From NCBI GenBank assembly GCA_003573635.1, contig QUTJ01031851.1, positions 1-58,999 of the forward strand: DNA of 58,999 nt. Direction: 5' to 3'. Positions 10,501 to 25,500 of this stretch are shown in pieces (the first letter of the stretch is position 1; each line of letters starts with the position of its first letter). A model generated the notes under the pieces. It searched no databases. It had not been told where the DNA came from and saw nothing but the letters and a program-made list of their open reading frames with translations. A program made the position numbers and the translations under genes. This DNA is from Goniomonas avonlea. Lineage: Eukaryota; Cryptophyceae; Goniomonadida; Goniomonadaceae.

Positions 10501-13500
10501 GCGCTTCCAGTGTCACAGTCGTTGGGTCAAACCTGGGGTCTCGAGACTTCTCGCTGCAAGGTCGCCTTGCCTCCACCAAGTCTATGGTGACAACGTGGAT
10601 CTCTGGGACATCTGTCACTGGCAAAATCCCGATCGGTGCTGGACCCGCCTTGCGAATTATGACGACTGTTGGTCGCAAAGTCGCCACCGCGACCAGCGTT
10701 TTCTCGTTCAACGACATCAGCACCAGCAGCGCGCTGAAGGCCAATTCGATGTCCACGGGATCCATCTCGCTGACCATTGTTGGCAGCTCCTTATCCCAAG
10801 AATCGCGCAGCTCTCGGGTGTCCCTTGGTCGCACCGCAGCCATGGCGACGAACTGGGTTTCTGACAGCTCTGTCCTGGTCAAGGTACCTGCCGGACATCG
10901 TGTCTGCTCTGTGGTCGCGGTTTCAATGACTCGGCGACGAGTGTCCTTTACGCAAGCCTTTACTTGGGATGCAACTTTGGCTACCAGCGTCACCCGAGCT
11001 AACGTGCCGGCAACTGGCTCTGGCAGCTTGACTATTCTTGGGCAAGGTCTATCCAACTCTGACGCCACCTACAAGATTCGCCTCGGGGGCACCAGTTGCA
11101 TGGCCACCAAGTGGGTTTCGGAGAGCACCCTGTTTACCAAGAATCCCAACGAGCAGGGCATTAGGGTCGCCGTCATGATGACTGTACAGTCCTCTCGAAG
11201 AGACTCCCTGACACAGTCTGTGACCTATGACCGGATTTCTTCTTCTTCGGTGCTGCGGGTCAACATTCCAACGACCGGAGGAGCCTCTGTCACGGTCATG
11301 GGTAACCAGATGGGCAACGTCCATTGGAGCCGCGGTGTGCGTGTCGGTGGGTCGGTGTGTGAATCGGCTTGGTGGGTGTCTAGCTCTTCCCTTAACTGCA
11401 AGGTCCCACGCGGCGCTTTGAGCACCAAGTCCGTCGTTGCTTCGGCCGAGTTCCGTTGGGATACCCTGACACGCGCCATGACCTTCGATGCACAAACGGT
11501 CTCGAGCTTGCGGATGGTCAATTGCGCCACCACAGGGTCTATGAGCGTCACAGTCATCGGCATTTCATTGGTGAGAAGCCGCGGGTCAGCGACTCTCCGA
11601 ATCGGAGCCAGCCCAGCCGAAGTCACGAAGTGGAACTCGGAGACGTCTGTTGCAGCGCGCTCTGGCTCAGGCCTCTTGCGCGGCCTCACTGTTGCGGCGA
11701 CTGTAGGAGAGTCGCAAGTGGGCACATTGAGTGCTGCTAGCACGTTCGACCACCCGTCCCCGAGCAGCGTTGTGCGCGCGAACACCGCGACAACGGGCGC
11801 GGTCAGTGTGACGGTTCTTGGCTCAAACGTTGGCCACGTGCGCTGGAGTCAGCAAGTCCGAGCGGGACAATCACATGCCAGTGCCACTCTCTGGGTGTCA
11901 GAGTCATCCATCACAGCCCGAATCAGCCGCGGCTCGCGAAAGCTGCTCCAGTTGCAGGTATCAGCAACCAGAGCACGCGGGACCAGCTTGCGTGCGTTCA
12001 GCATGGATACCGTTGCCGCCTCGAGCACTGTGCTCGTTAACTTGCCGACCACTAGCAGTGTGAGTCTGACAATTGTCGGCTCAGGTGCGCCTGGAGGCCG
12101 TTCTGCCCCGGTACGTTTCGGCGGCACCGGAAGCGAGGCTACTCTCTGGACCTCAGAGTCCTCGATTCGGACCAAAGTGTGTCGAGGACTTAGGACGCAG
12201 CGCGGTGTCGTTGTGACCAGCGGCTTACACACCGACACCCGAACTCTCGCTCTGACCTTCGATGTCACGGTGCTGAAAAGCGGTCTGGCTGTGAATGGTG
12301 CCACGACCGGATCAGTGATGCTCACTTTGGTCGGGGCTGGCCATTCGCTGGTGGACACCACAATCAACGTGCGTCTGGGGGGATCTCCTATGGAGTCGAC
12401 CAGGTGGGTTGCGGACTCCTCATTGCGTGTGAAGGTCGCGGCTTCCACGTTGTCGCAGCTCCAGGTCGCCTTGACCGTCGTGGCTGTCACGCAAGATACT
12501 TTGTCGCAAGTGTACACCTTTAACCTCCCGGCAACCCAAAGCACCGCACCTTCCAACACTCCGGCAACCGGTGCAGCAAGTGTCACAGTCCTCGGCTCTC
12601 AGTATGGCGAGTCGCGCCGCACCTTCTGTGCCCGGATTGGCGGCACGGCGCTGTTGGCGTCAGTGTGGGTATCTGATTCGACTGTGCGATGTAAGTTTGC
12701 CTGGGATACTCGGCTTGGATTGAGTTTTGCTTCCACGCTGCTTGCTCGCATGGAGACCTTGTCCAACGCTCAGTCGTATGACCACATCGGTCTGACGCGT
12801 ATCAGCGTCGCGAACATTGCTGCCACTGGTGCGATGAGCGTCACCATGGTCGGACACAACTTCGACAGCCTTCAGCATTCGGCGAGGATGCGCGCCGGTG
12901 GCTCGGGCTGTGAAGGATCTCCTTGGACTTCCGACTCCGCACTGACGTGCAAGGCTGGGCAAGGGGTATCGCGTGCGCAATCTGTCGTCGTGACGGAAGG
13001 TTGGGATCGCATGTCGACGACGTTGACGTCGGCGTTCACTCTGAACGGACCTGGCCCGTCGTCCGTGTTGGCCTCAACAGCACAGAACAGCGCCAGCACC
13101 GGTGCGGTTAGTGTGACAGTTGTGGGGAGCAATCTGGCGCGACTCAGCTGGAGCTCGCGAATTCGAGTTGGGGGCAGTGCAAGTGAACTGACCATGTGGA
13201 CCTCTGACTCCAGCCTGCGCGGCCGTGTTTCCTCTTCTCAGCTCACTCAGCGCGCGTGCGTTGCTACCACGACCCGCCGCGCCTCCTCGGTCACCCGTGC
13301 TTTCTCATTTGGTAATCACCTCATCAGCTCCCTGGTATCCGTGAACGGCCCTTCGTCCGGATCAGCCAGTCTCACTGTTGTTGGCTCATCTTTTGCAGAG
13401 ACGCCTTTGACCCAAAGTCTCCGGATTGGTGGCTCGGGTAGCATGGCAAGTCTCTGGGTCTCTGAGACAGCTCTTTTGTGCAAATTGGCTGCTGGGGCAC

Positions 13501-16500
13501 GGCAGATGCGCGGAGTGACAATGTCTGTCGGGCTGGTCCACATCGCAAGCCAGTCGCAAATATTCACCTTTGATGCGCCCACGGTTGATTCCTCCGTCAG
13601 ATCCAACACGCCTGCGTCCGGTTCGGTCAGTCTGACTCTGACTGGTCGCGGCTTCGGAAAGTTCGGGTACACCGCTAGGGCTCGTGTTGGCGGTACCGGA
13701 ACGGAAGTTGGCCGATGGATGTCTTCCTCGTCCTTGCGTGTCAAGACGCCCGAAGGGATCTTGCCTGGCCGTCTCGTCGCGGTCACTATGGGCATCGGCC
13801 TGCAGGTGAGCACTACCACCGTGGCCATCTCGTACGACGCCAACTCGCAGCGGGCGTTGCCTGGCCGCAACCTGCCGACCACGGGAGCTGCGAGTGTGAC
13901 AATACTTGGTTCGCAGTTTGGTCAAGCGGCGCGTAGCACGCGAGTGCGGTTTTCTGGCACTGCGGTGGCCAATACTCGCTGGACTTCTGACTCCAGCCTC
14001 ACAGTGCGGTCCATCTCTGGTATCTCCGCTGCCCTCGCTTCCGTGAGCACAATCGGAGTGTCTGCCAGATTGTCGACGTTCTCCAATACTTTCACCTTTA
14101 CCTTGCTTGAGCAGAGCAGCGTCGTGACCGCCAATGGAGGTGCGACTGGCGCTGCCAGCGTGACAGTCATCGGCAGCAACTTGGGATTGGTCACAGGAAG
14201 GTCGAGCAGAATGTCTATCGGTGGTTCAGCGGCGGAGGCCACCTTGTGGGCATCAGACACAGCAGTGGGCGCGAAATTGCCCGGCGGCACTCGAGTCTGC
14301 CATGCAATTTCGACCACACAGTTACAGCGCAGGGGCACTCGCACATCTGCCTTGTCGTACAACGGCGCGGACCCCTCGAGCCTGGTCGTCACCAACGTGG
14401 CCGTGACAGGTGCCATGAGCTTTACCGTTGTGGGTTCCAGCTTGGGGCGTGTCGACCAGTCAGGCGCGGTTCGCCTCTCAAGAACGAGCGCCACTGCCTC
14501 CACATGGGTGTCTGACAGCGCCGTCAAGTGCAAGATACCGACAGGTCTGCAGCCCCTGCGCAGAGTGGTGATGACCTTGGGCCGTGCGCAGCGCCGCACG
14601 CTGACCGCCGCTTTCACCTACTCGACCGCGACCATGACCTGGACCACCCCGGCCAACGGCCCTTCGTCTGGCTCTGTTAGCCTGACACTTGTGGGCGAAG
14701 GGCTTGGCCAAACACGCTACACTGCTGCCACTCGCATTGGTGGCACTGCCTGCTCGGTGACCCGCTGGACGGCTGATTCTGCTCTGCGGTGCAAGACCAC
14801 GAACGGCATTGACCAATCACGTCCGATCGTCCTCACTGTGCTCCAGGGTTTGCAGTCCCAGCTTCTCGCATTTACGACCAACCGGCCGCAACCGACTGAG
14901 CTCTGGCCTACGAACGGACCCAACACTGGAGCAGTGAGCGTTACAATCTTGTCCAGTGGTCTCGCAACAGTCGACTACTCCACTCGGCTTGGATTTGGTC
15001 AGACAGCCTGCGAGGCAAGATTGTGGGTCTCAGAGTCGAACATCAAGTGCAAGCCGGCAATGGGTACGCGCACGGCTCACCAGGTTGCTGTCACCCTGAA
15101 GCAGATGGACACTCTGACGCAAGCTTTTACCTACCTCGAATCCTTCATCTCCAATGCTGTAAAATCAAACAACCCCCGAACTGGCTCCACGAGTGTCACG
15201 GTGATAGGTTCCAATATCGGCGAACGTGCCTATTCAACTGCGCTTCGCTTCCGCACAGGGGTTCAAGCAACTGAATGGATGTCAGATTCCTCCATCGTGG
15301 TCAAGGCGGCGGTCGGATTGATTATCTCGAATGTCGCCATCACACAGCTGTTGACCAGGATGTCTACCACCACGGCGGCCGTGTCTTACGACCAGATCAT
15401 GATTACGGCCTCAGGCGGCACGAACACTCCCACCACAGGGGCTGTGAGTGTCACTGTCGTCGGGTCCAACCTGGGCTCAATGTTGCTGTCCGCGCAACTT
15501 CGCACAGGGTTCACTGGGTCCGAGCAGACTCTCTGGGTGTCAGATACTGTCGTGCACGCCAAGCACCCGTCTGGGGTCATGTGGATCCGACCTGCCGCAA
15601 TTACAATCGCCGCGGATGCTGCCCCTGACACTGTTCTGGGCGCCTTCTCATTCGACAAGGTGCAGCCCTCCAGCGTTCGCCGAACCAACCTTCCTGTCAG
15701 CGGGGCGGTGAGTGTCACCTTGGTGGGCTCGTCCATCGGCACAGTTGCCACTCGAACTGGTGGCGTGCGAGCCGGCCAGACGTCCGCCCATGCAACGAAA
15801 TGGGTTTCAGACTCTGCTCTCCTCGTCAAAACCAGCCACGGAGTCCAGCCACAGCGTGTTCTGGGTCTGTCGATGGTCTCGCAGTGGGTTAGCTCGCACA
15901 CGCTTGCCTTGTCGTACGACACCGCAGCCCCGTCATCCGCGGTCTCTTCCAATCTTGCCACCACCGGGGCCGCGAGTGTCACCGTGGTCGGTGCGGCACT
16001 CGGCCATCCGGTGTCTTCGAGAGTGCGTGTTGGTGGGAGTCAGTGTGAGAATACCCTCTGGGTGTCCCGGACAGCCCTCAACTGTAAGACCGTCAGTGGT
16101 TTGCTTTCTGGCCGCAGGGTGGCTGCCACAGTCGGTGCCTTTGGCCAGCTCGGGACACTGACTGCTGCCATCTCGTACCAATCTCCTGGACCATCCTCGG
16201 TGACCTCCGTTAACGTACCAGCAACCGGCTCGATCTCAGTAACAGTGGTTGGCACGAATATCGGCGCCACTGCTCGATCCCAGGTTGCTCGACTGGGAGG
16301 GACGGCCTTGCAGATCACGACCTGGACCTCCGACTCTGCCGCGACCTGCAAGGTTGTTTCTGGAGTCGCAACGTTGATGCAGGTTGCTGTGACCACGACG
16401 TTCAATGTTCCTTTCATGACCACCACCTCGATCATGACGTATGGCAGTGGCGCGTCTAGCGTGACTCGTGCCAACTCGGGCACAACCGCCTCTATCAGCG

Positions 16501-19500
16501 TCACAGTGCTGGGCACAAATCTTGGACAAACAAGTCGCACTGCCCACATGCGCGTGGGCGGGTCTTCAGCACAGGCCACAGTCTGGACATCTGACAGTGC
16601 TCTGTCCCTCCGTAACGCAGCCGGAATCATGTGGTCTCGCGCGTTCATGGTCACCACTGCTCTCGTGTCTCGCGCAACCGTCACGCAGGCGATGACCTAC
16701 AACGCAGCAGCGCCGTCCGCACTTGTGAGGGTCAATTTCGCCGCAACGGCCGCCGTGAGCGTCACGATGCTTGGCTCGAACATTGGGAACAGATATTACA
16801 CCCCTGCTCTTCGCACCATGAACACCCACGGTGAAGGGACCTCATGGACCTCGGACTCGAGTGTTCGATGCAAGGGCGCTGGCCTCACTGGACTTGGGGT
16901 CAAAATGTCTTATGTCGTCACAGCTGGCGGTGTGACTCGGGTTGGTACACTCACAAACGCCTTTTCGCTCCACATTGCCACGCTGGTGACCGCGAGGACG
17001 TCGAACACTGCTGTCACTGGTGCCCAGCAGGTCACGATCGTTGGAGCATCACTCGGCGACCTGGCAACAGTTTCGCCGCAGCTTCGTCTCGGGTTTACGC
17101 ACAGCCAGTTCAGTAATTGGTTGTCCGACACCACACTTGTCTGCAAACCGTCGTCCAACAGCGTGCGCCAGTCGATTGGTGTTGCCCTCTCTGTTGCAAG
17201 TGTTGTCCTGGACAGCGTGTCAAACGGATTCACCTTCAACATTATCCAGCCGAGCGCGGGTGTGCGAGTGAATACACCCGCCACGGGCGCAGCAAGCGTC
17301 ACCATAGTGGGTTCCAACCTCGGTGGTTCAGACCGCTCACAGGCCATGCGCCTTGGTGGCTCTGCGTTCCGATCATCCGTGTGGGTATCCGATTCGAGTA
17401 TCAAGTGCAAGCCCGCCTGGGATACTCGACTTGGATTGAGTTTCGCTGCCACGCTGCTTGCTCGTGTTCAGACTCTCACCAAGGCTCAGTCATATGACCA
17501 CATCGGTCTGACGCGTATCAGCGTCGCGAACATTGCTGCCACTGGTGCGATGAGCGTCACTATGGTCGGACACAACTTCGACAGTCTTCAGCATTCGGCG
17601 AGGATGCGCGCCGGTGGCTCGGGCTGTGAAGGATCTCCTTGGACTTCCGACTCCGCATTGACGTGCAAGGCTGGGCAAGGGGTGTCGCGTGCGCAATCTG
17701 TCGTCGTGACGGAAGGCTGGGATCGCATGGCGACGACGTTGACGTCGGCGTTCACTCTGAACGGACCTGGCCCGTCGTCCGTGTTGGCCTCAACAGCACA
17801 GAACAGCGCCAGCACCGGTGCGGTTAGTGTGACAGTTGTGGGGAGCAATCTGGCGCGACTCAGCTGGAGCTCGCGAATTCGAGTTGGGGGCAGTGCAAGT
17901 GAACTGACCATGTGGACCTCTGACTCCTCCCTCCGCTGCAAGCTCGTCCAATCGACCAACTCCATGCGTGCCGTGGCGTCTTCAGTCGTGTCGTTGCAGA
18001 CCGGGTCACTCACTCTTGCATTCACCTTCAACATTCCAACCCCCAGTAGCATCACCACCACCAACTTCCCTGGCACTGGCTCCACTCGCGTGACGGTTCT
18101 CGGGCGCAACGTGGGGGAAGTGGCAAGCTCTGCTCGTTTGCGGCTTGGCGGTTCTGCCCTTGAGGTTACCTTGTGGATCTCAGACTCGGCGTTGCGAGGA
18201 AAAGCATCGGAGCTTCTGAATGCTGCCCGCTCTGTGGTTGTTTCTGTTGGCCTTACGCGACTCCGTGACTCGCTTCTCTCCGCTGCCTCGTATCTCCAGC
18301 CTCGCGCTAGCTCAGCTGTGCGCGCCAATTTCCCCACGACTGGCGCGTCGTCGGTGACAGTCGTCGGGTCTAACTTCGGTGCTGCTCGCTACAGCACTGT
18401 CGCCCGAGTTGCTGGCTCCGGCTATGGGACGACTGTCTGGGTTTCCAACTCTGCGCTTTGGACCAAGACAATGACGGGAGTGCTGGCGACTCACAGCGGC
18501 ACTGTCACGGTCGGTCGCTTCTCCGGCTCAATCACTGCTGCTCTTTCGTTTGATGTGCTCTCACAGACCGATGTGGTTGGCAAGAACAACCCTGCAACAG
18601 GCGCCACGAGTGTTACCGTTGTTGGCCGCAATATTTGGAGTGTCAGCCGCAGTCCGGTTCTGCGTGTCACGGAGACTGGCTGTGAGCTTTCGGCCTGGTC
18701 TTCTGATTCAGCGATTGGTTGCAAGGTACCCATCGGGGTTCGTGCGTCTCAAGCCGTAGTTTTGAGCCTGACGGCGCTAGGTTCACTGACGTCGGTGACA
18801 TCGTACTCGATTCTCGCCCAGAGCAGCATTGTGCGTGTCAACCAACCCGCCACCGGCGCCTGCAGCGTCACAGTCCTTGGCAGCAATTTCGGCGAGAACT
18901 CGTGGACGGCGCGTCTTCGCGCAGCTGCCACGGCGTGCGAGGCGACACCATGGACTGCCGATAGCTCAGTGCAATGCAAGCCGCCCATGGGTCGACGACT
19001 GTCCCTCGCGTTCAGCGCAACCATGCTCGCGAACCAAAGGCAGACCCGTACACTGACTTGGACGCACGATGCTGCGTCACCCTCAAGCCATTTGCGCACC
19101 AACGTTGCGGCAACCGGTGCGCACAGCGTCACCGTTGTTGGCACCAACCTGGGCGAGGTGCGCTACTCATCAGCGTTGCGGAACGGTGGCTCTGCGGTGG
19201 AGACAACTGTGTGGGTGTCAGACACCGGCCTCGTCGCGAAGCCCTCTCGAGGTCTACGGTCGGCTCGTGCCCTTGTCCAATCGCTGGGTCCTGCTGCAGA
19301 AATCCGCCTCTCCATCACCGTCACGGTCACTTACGACACCAACGTTGCCAGCGCATTGGTGCTTGTGAACATCCCGTCATCTGGTTCTCTGTCCGTTACC
19401 ATTGTTGGCGCGTCGTTGGGGACAGTTCGGCGAACTTCCCGACTCTCCGTCGGTGGTTCAGCCGGCATGTCAACGGCTTGGGTCGGCGACTCGTCCCTCA

Positions 19501-22500
19501 GATGCAAGGTTGCTGCAGGTGTGACAGTCACTCCCCGAGTTGCGCTCACCGCGGGGCAACTGCTGAGGTCCCTCACGCTCGCCATCACGTTCAACGAGCC
19601 TCGAGTGACTTCCCTCAACCAGGCCAACATGCCTACGACTGGTGCCTCTTCCGTCACTGTTATTGGATCTTCGCTCGCTTCCAACTCGTACACTTCTGCA
19701 GTCCGACAGGGGGGGACACGAACCCCAAGCACTGCCTGGGTCTCGCTCTCTTCTCTGGTGTCCAGGGCAGCCTCGGGAGTTCGAAACTCCCGCATCTGCT
19801 CCTTGACCTTTGTCAGTGACACCCATCGAACCTCTGTGAGCCAGGCGTTCTCGTTTGTCAACCCAACCGTCAGTTCGCTTGTTGTTTCCAACACACCCGT
19901 GACTGGGTCGTCCAGTGTTACTGTTATCGGGACCAACACGGGCATTTGGTCGCGGTCTCAGCGAGCGAGGTTGCTCGGTTCTGCAATGGCGACCACAACG
20001 TGGACTTCAGACTCAGCGGTCTGTGGTCGCTCTCTCGCCGGGCCCGATGTTGCATCAGTTGCTGTGTTGAGTGCGGGCGGCCAGCGTGCAACCATGCTCA
20101 ATGCCCTCACCTTTGATGGCATTGTGTTCAGCTCCATCACCCGGTCCAACACCCCCGCCACTGGTACGAGCAGTGTCACTGTTTTGGGTCAGAACTACGG
20201 GCGGCTCCGGAGCAGCCCAAGGGTTCGACTTGGTGGTACGGGCGAGGAATCCACGTCGTGGTTCGCGGACTCGAGCTTAGTGTGCAAGACCCCTGCGGCC
20301 CCCAAGCGCCACCTGGCGTGCATCCTCACCAACAACTTGCTCCGCCTTGGCACCTCCGGCATGATGATGACCATGGACGTCCAGGCACCAAGTGCGATCA
20401 TTCCGAGCAACATCCCCACAACCGGCGAGACGCGGATTACTCTCGTTGGCTCATCCATCGGGCCAGCTGAGTCTACCACCAACATCCGTGTCGGTCGCAG
20501 TCGTGCGATTGCAACAGCGTGGCTCTCGGACTCTGCTGTCCGCTGCCGTGCACCTGCAGGACTCCTTTCTGATCGCACTATCGCCATCACAGCTGACCTG
20601 CGCCACCGCTCTCTCACCTTCGCTCTCACCTACAACTTCCCCATCATTTCCAGCATCGTCCGAACCAACTTCGGCTCAACCGCTGGAGCGTCGGTCACGG
20701 TCATTGGTGCCAACATCATGACCGACCAGAGCCCTGCCGTTCGCCTAGGTGGCTCTTCGTGCGAAAACGTGCGCTGGGTATCGGACAGCGCAGTTCGATG
20801 CAAGCAACCGCCCGGCACCTCTGGGCTCCGCCTAATGTCGATTTCCATTGAACGTATTCACGCTGGATCCATCACCCAGGCTGCTTCCTACCTTGCGCCA
20901 GCTCCCTCGTCGCTCGTCGTCGCCAACTCTCCGGTCACTGGCGCCCTGAGCGTTACAGTTGTTGGCACCAATTTGGGAATCACGGCGACCTCGGTGCGCA
21001 GCAGAGTCGCTGGCACTGGTTTCCAGGTCACATCTTGGGTTGCAGATTCGGCCATCATGGCTAAGGCCTCTCCTGGACGGCTCGCTGCTCGTCTGGCCGC
21101 TGTGACAACTGCCCGCTCCATTGGCACAACCACAAATGCTGCATCATATGACCTGTCACTGCAGTCCCGCCTTCCACTTGCCAACCTCCCATCGACCGGT
21201 GCGGCAAGTGTAACTGTCTTGGGCTCCAACCTCGGCCTCCGCCCAGCGTCCAACCGCCTGAGGACGGGCCTGACAGCAACCGAGGTAACGATATGGTCGT
21301 CTGACTCGGCGCTGTACTCCAAGGCATTGGCTGGTGTTTCGCCGACGCTCTCGATGCGCATCACTCTGGGCGCTGTTGTGACCACTGTCCTGGCGGCGCT
21401 GTCCTTCGACACCCACGCCGTGAGCTCGGCCGTTGCTGTCAACGTGCCCAGCACCGGCTCGGTGAGCGTGACTGTTGTCGGGAGCAACATGGGCAGGGCG
21501 AACTTGTCTCGGCAGCTCCGCCTTCACGGAACCGCCTGCGCCTCGACGAGATGGTGGTCGGAGACGACCGTAAGCGTCAGGTCCGTTGGCGGCCAGCGGT
21601 CCGCTCGCGGCATCACCATGACCGCCGGCAACATCTGGATCCGCATCTCGAGGACCAATGCGCTGACGTTCAATCATCCCGTCCCGTCCTCGCTTGTTTC
21701 CACCAATGGACCCACGTCCGGTGCGACGTCCCTCACCATTGTCGGGTCTGGTCTCGTGGGTATCAGGGACCCTTCAACCAGAACCCGTATTGGTGGGTCG
21801 GGAGCTCTCGCGTCACAGTGGGTTGCTGACACCGCGTTGGTGTGCAAGGTGGGCGCTGGCGTGCGCGACGCAATGCGTGTTGTCGTCAGCGTCTTCGAAA
21901 CTCAACGAGGGTCCGTGACGCAGGGTTATTCGTTTGATGTTCGCGCCCCGCGGCTGATTGCGCATGCAAACTCGCCCAGCACGGGCGCTGTGAGTGTTAC
22001 CGTCACTGCCTCGAACCTTGGGCAGGAGCGCTACACTGGCAGGCTCCGAACCCGAGGCTCAGCCTGTGAGAGTACAGGCTGGGTTTCGCAATCTTCAGTG
22101 ACATGCAAGTCCTTCAGTGGCATCCTGTTCGGCGCTCTTGCGTCGACAGTTGTTGTTGAGAAAGCTACCCTCACGGCCGCATTTACAGTCAGTGCCGTTG
22201 CAAGCAGCTCGGTGACCAAGTCCAACTTCCCTGCAACGGCGTCCACCAGTGTGACGATTCTTGGATCCAACATCGGTGAGAGCTCTTACTCGGCCCGGGC
22301 TCGCAACATTGGGACCGCAGCTGTCGCCACTCAGTGGGTGTCCGATTCATCGGTTGTTTGCAAGGACGCTGCTGGCGTCCTGGCCATCTCGAGAATGACT
22401 GTCTCAGTCATGGAAATGCACTTCCGCTCGATCACCAATGTCCACTCCTTTGACAGTGCGACCCAACAGTCGCTGGTCGTTGTCAATTCAGCCAAGACCG

Positions 22501-25500
22501 GCGCTGTGAGCGTGACTGTTGTGGGCAGTAATGTCGGTCTCGCGTCCGGACGTGCACGAGTGGCCGGCTCTGGTTGTGATGCAACCACCTGGATCTCAGA
22601 CTCCTCGCTCTGGCTCAAGTTCACGGCTTCGCGCGCCTCAGGTGCAGCCGCGATACTCACTGTGGCCAGTGCACGGGACACCTTGACTCGCAGCTTCACG
22701 TTTAACAAGGCCCAGTTCACATCCTTGGCCTCTGTCAACATGCCGTCCTCGGGTGCCACAAGTGTGACCATTGTCGGCTCTAGCATGACTTCCGGTCGCA
22801 CGGCCTCCGGTGCGGTGCGGGTCAGTGGTTCGGCGTCCGCGTCGACCACCTGGGTCTCGTCCACCTCGGTCGTGTGCAGGCGTGTTGCGGGTTCGAGGAA
22901 GCTGCGAGATACCGCGATCACTGTCCCAGGACACTCCGCTCTGTCTACTGTCACGGTTTCCCTCACCTTCAACGCCCCCACTGTCGCCCAAATTCCGCGA
23001 AGCAACGGACCGTCGACGGCTGCAAACATCATGACTCTTGTTGGGGCTGGAATGATGAGTGTGTCCCGTCAGTCTGGACGAGCTCGATTGGGAAGGACGG
23101 CTTTCGAGCACTCAGAGTGGCAGTCCCAGTCGTCGCTGCGCTGCAAGGTGCCTGAGAGCGTGATGTCGGGCCGTCGCGTCGCCATCACCTTGTCGCAAGA
23201 ATATGGCACCATGACCGCTGCTTTCACTTTCGACACCCAGACGCAGACCTTCCTCGTCAGAGTAAACGCCCCGATGACTGGCGCTGTCAGCGTAACGGTG
23301 TACGGCTCGCAGTACGGTGGTGTTCGTCGCAGTGCCGCGGCTCGACTGGGGCCCAGTGGGTTCCAGAGCACGGCTTGGGTGTCGGACTCCTCAGTCCAGG
23401 GCAAGTCTGGATCGGGCATGCTTCGGGGCGTTGCGGTCGTGGCGACTGTTGCGGCGTCCAACACTCTCTTGACTTCCACACAGTCACTCACATTTGATAT
23501 CATGGCTGTGAGTACCGTCCTTCGCACCAATCTTGCCGAAACCGGTTCTATCAGTGTGACCGTCGTCGGAAGCAATTTGGGCATCATGAACCGGTCGCCA
23601 GGTCTTCGCGTGGCACGAAGTGGGGGCGCTTCCAGTGCCTGGTTCTCCGACAGCTCTCTGCAGTGCAAGCCCGTCGCCGGCGTGAGGAGTTCGTCCGTTC
23701 TTGGCGCAACCGTCGTGCTCACCCAGAGACACAGCCTCACCCTCGCACTGTCGTATGAGGACGCCTTCGTGTCCAGCACTGTTGTTTCCAACAGCCCAGG
23801 CACTGGCTCTGTGAGCGTTACGGTGATTGGCTCAAGCGCGGGCTTGAGCCGTTACTCCACGCGCATCCGTCTGGGCTTCTCCGATAGCCCCTCAACGGTC
23901 TGGACCTCCGATAGCGCTGTACGGTGCCGTACCGCGGGCGGTGTTCGGACCAGAAGAACCGTTGCTGTGACAACCGGCGGCGCGGCGCAAGTAGGCACGA
24001 CATTGGCTGCCTTCACCCAGGAGGGTGCTGCGCTGTCCTCGCCTGTGGTCTGCAATGAGCCCTCAACTGGCTCAGTCAGCCTCACCCTGGTGGGCTCGGG
24101 CACCTCTCGCGTGTCTTGGTCACCACGCCTCCGATTCGGCGGCACTGCTGCGTCAAGCACCCTGTGGGTGTCTGACTCAGCTCTTCGTGGCCGCCCTCTC
24201 CCTGGCATTCGCCCTGGTCGCTGCACCGCGCTCACTGTGACCGAGAACCGGCAAGGAGCGTCGCTGACCGCTGCAGTCTCCTACAACCGAGTGTACGTCA
24301 GCTCCCTTGTCCGGGTCAACCAGGCCGCGACTGCGTCGGTCAGCCTGACTGTGCTGGGAGCAACTTATGGTCAGGTTGACTACACCCCTTGCGCGCGGCA
24401 CGGTGGCAGCGCGGGTGAAGTGGTCTCGTGGCTGTCTGAGACTTCCTTCCGGGCCAAGATTGCCGCTGGCGGTTCACACATTGCGCTCTCGATCGCGCTC
24501 ACCGCTATGGCTCGGTCCGACACCAACTCCATGACACAGGTGTTCACGTTTGATACCCCGACAATGAGCGGCAGCATCCGGGCCAACATTCCAGGTACTG
24601 GTGCTGTGAGCGTTACTGTCTCTGGTCGCACCTTTGGCGCTGCGGCGTACTCGAACCGCCTGAGGGTTGGGCAAACTGCAGCTGAGGTCACGCGCTGGGT
24701 CTCCGATTCTTCGGTTCTTTCCAAGCACGGTGGTGGTGTCGATGTTCGTCGCAGTGTAGCGATGTCGACCGCCAACCCGGTGCAAGTTGGAACCTCGAGC
24801 TTGGTTTACAGCTACCTCGCGGCCCCGGGATCCTCTGTGACTCTTGCGAATGTTGCTGTGACCGGCTCAGTGAGCGTGACAATCCTGGGCACCAACTTAG
24901 CCAAGCCTGGCCGCTCCTCGATGGCACGTGTCGGTGCGACGGCGGTACCTTCGACGTTGTGGACATCCGAGTCGGCTCTGCGATGCAAGACTGCCACCGG
25001 CGCCCACGCCTGGTTGCATGTCTCCACAACTGTGGTGAGGGCTGCGCAAATGGGCTGCATTACGTCTGCGGTCTCCTACGATGCTCCGCCGCTGAGCAGC
25101 CAAGGCATGACAAACTTGCACTCCACTGGTGCCGTGAGCGTCACGGTTGTCGGTTCCAACAGTGCTCAATTTGCTCTGTCGCACCGACTCCGCCTGGGCG
25201 TCTCTAGTTCTCAGGGCACAGTATGGACGTCAGACTCGTCCGTTGTTGGCAGGGCCTCCGGAGGCGTCAAGGGCAAGACTCGCGCCGTCGTCACCGCGGG
25301 GCGCCTGCAGCGCCTCACCCTCACCCAGGCGGTGTCATACAACATCGTTGTTCCCAGCAACATGTTGGCCGTCAACGGCCCTGTCTCCGGCAGAGTGAGC
25401 CTCACAGTCATCGGAACCGGACTCGGCGGTGCTGGCTACACTGCGCGTGGCCGGGTCGGTGGGACAGGATTCACGGCGACTCTGTGGACGGCACAGACGT

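Noticed and set aside
18974-19819. A 281-codon plus-strand frame overlapping the array
   Set aside because: It is out of register with the giant frame. Its product is Cys/His/Arg-rich with no domain pattern, while the main frame keeps the IPT signature throughout.
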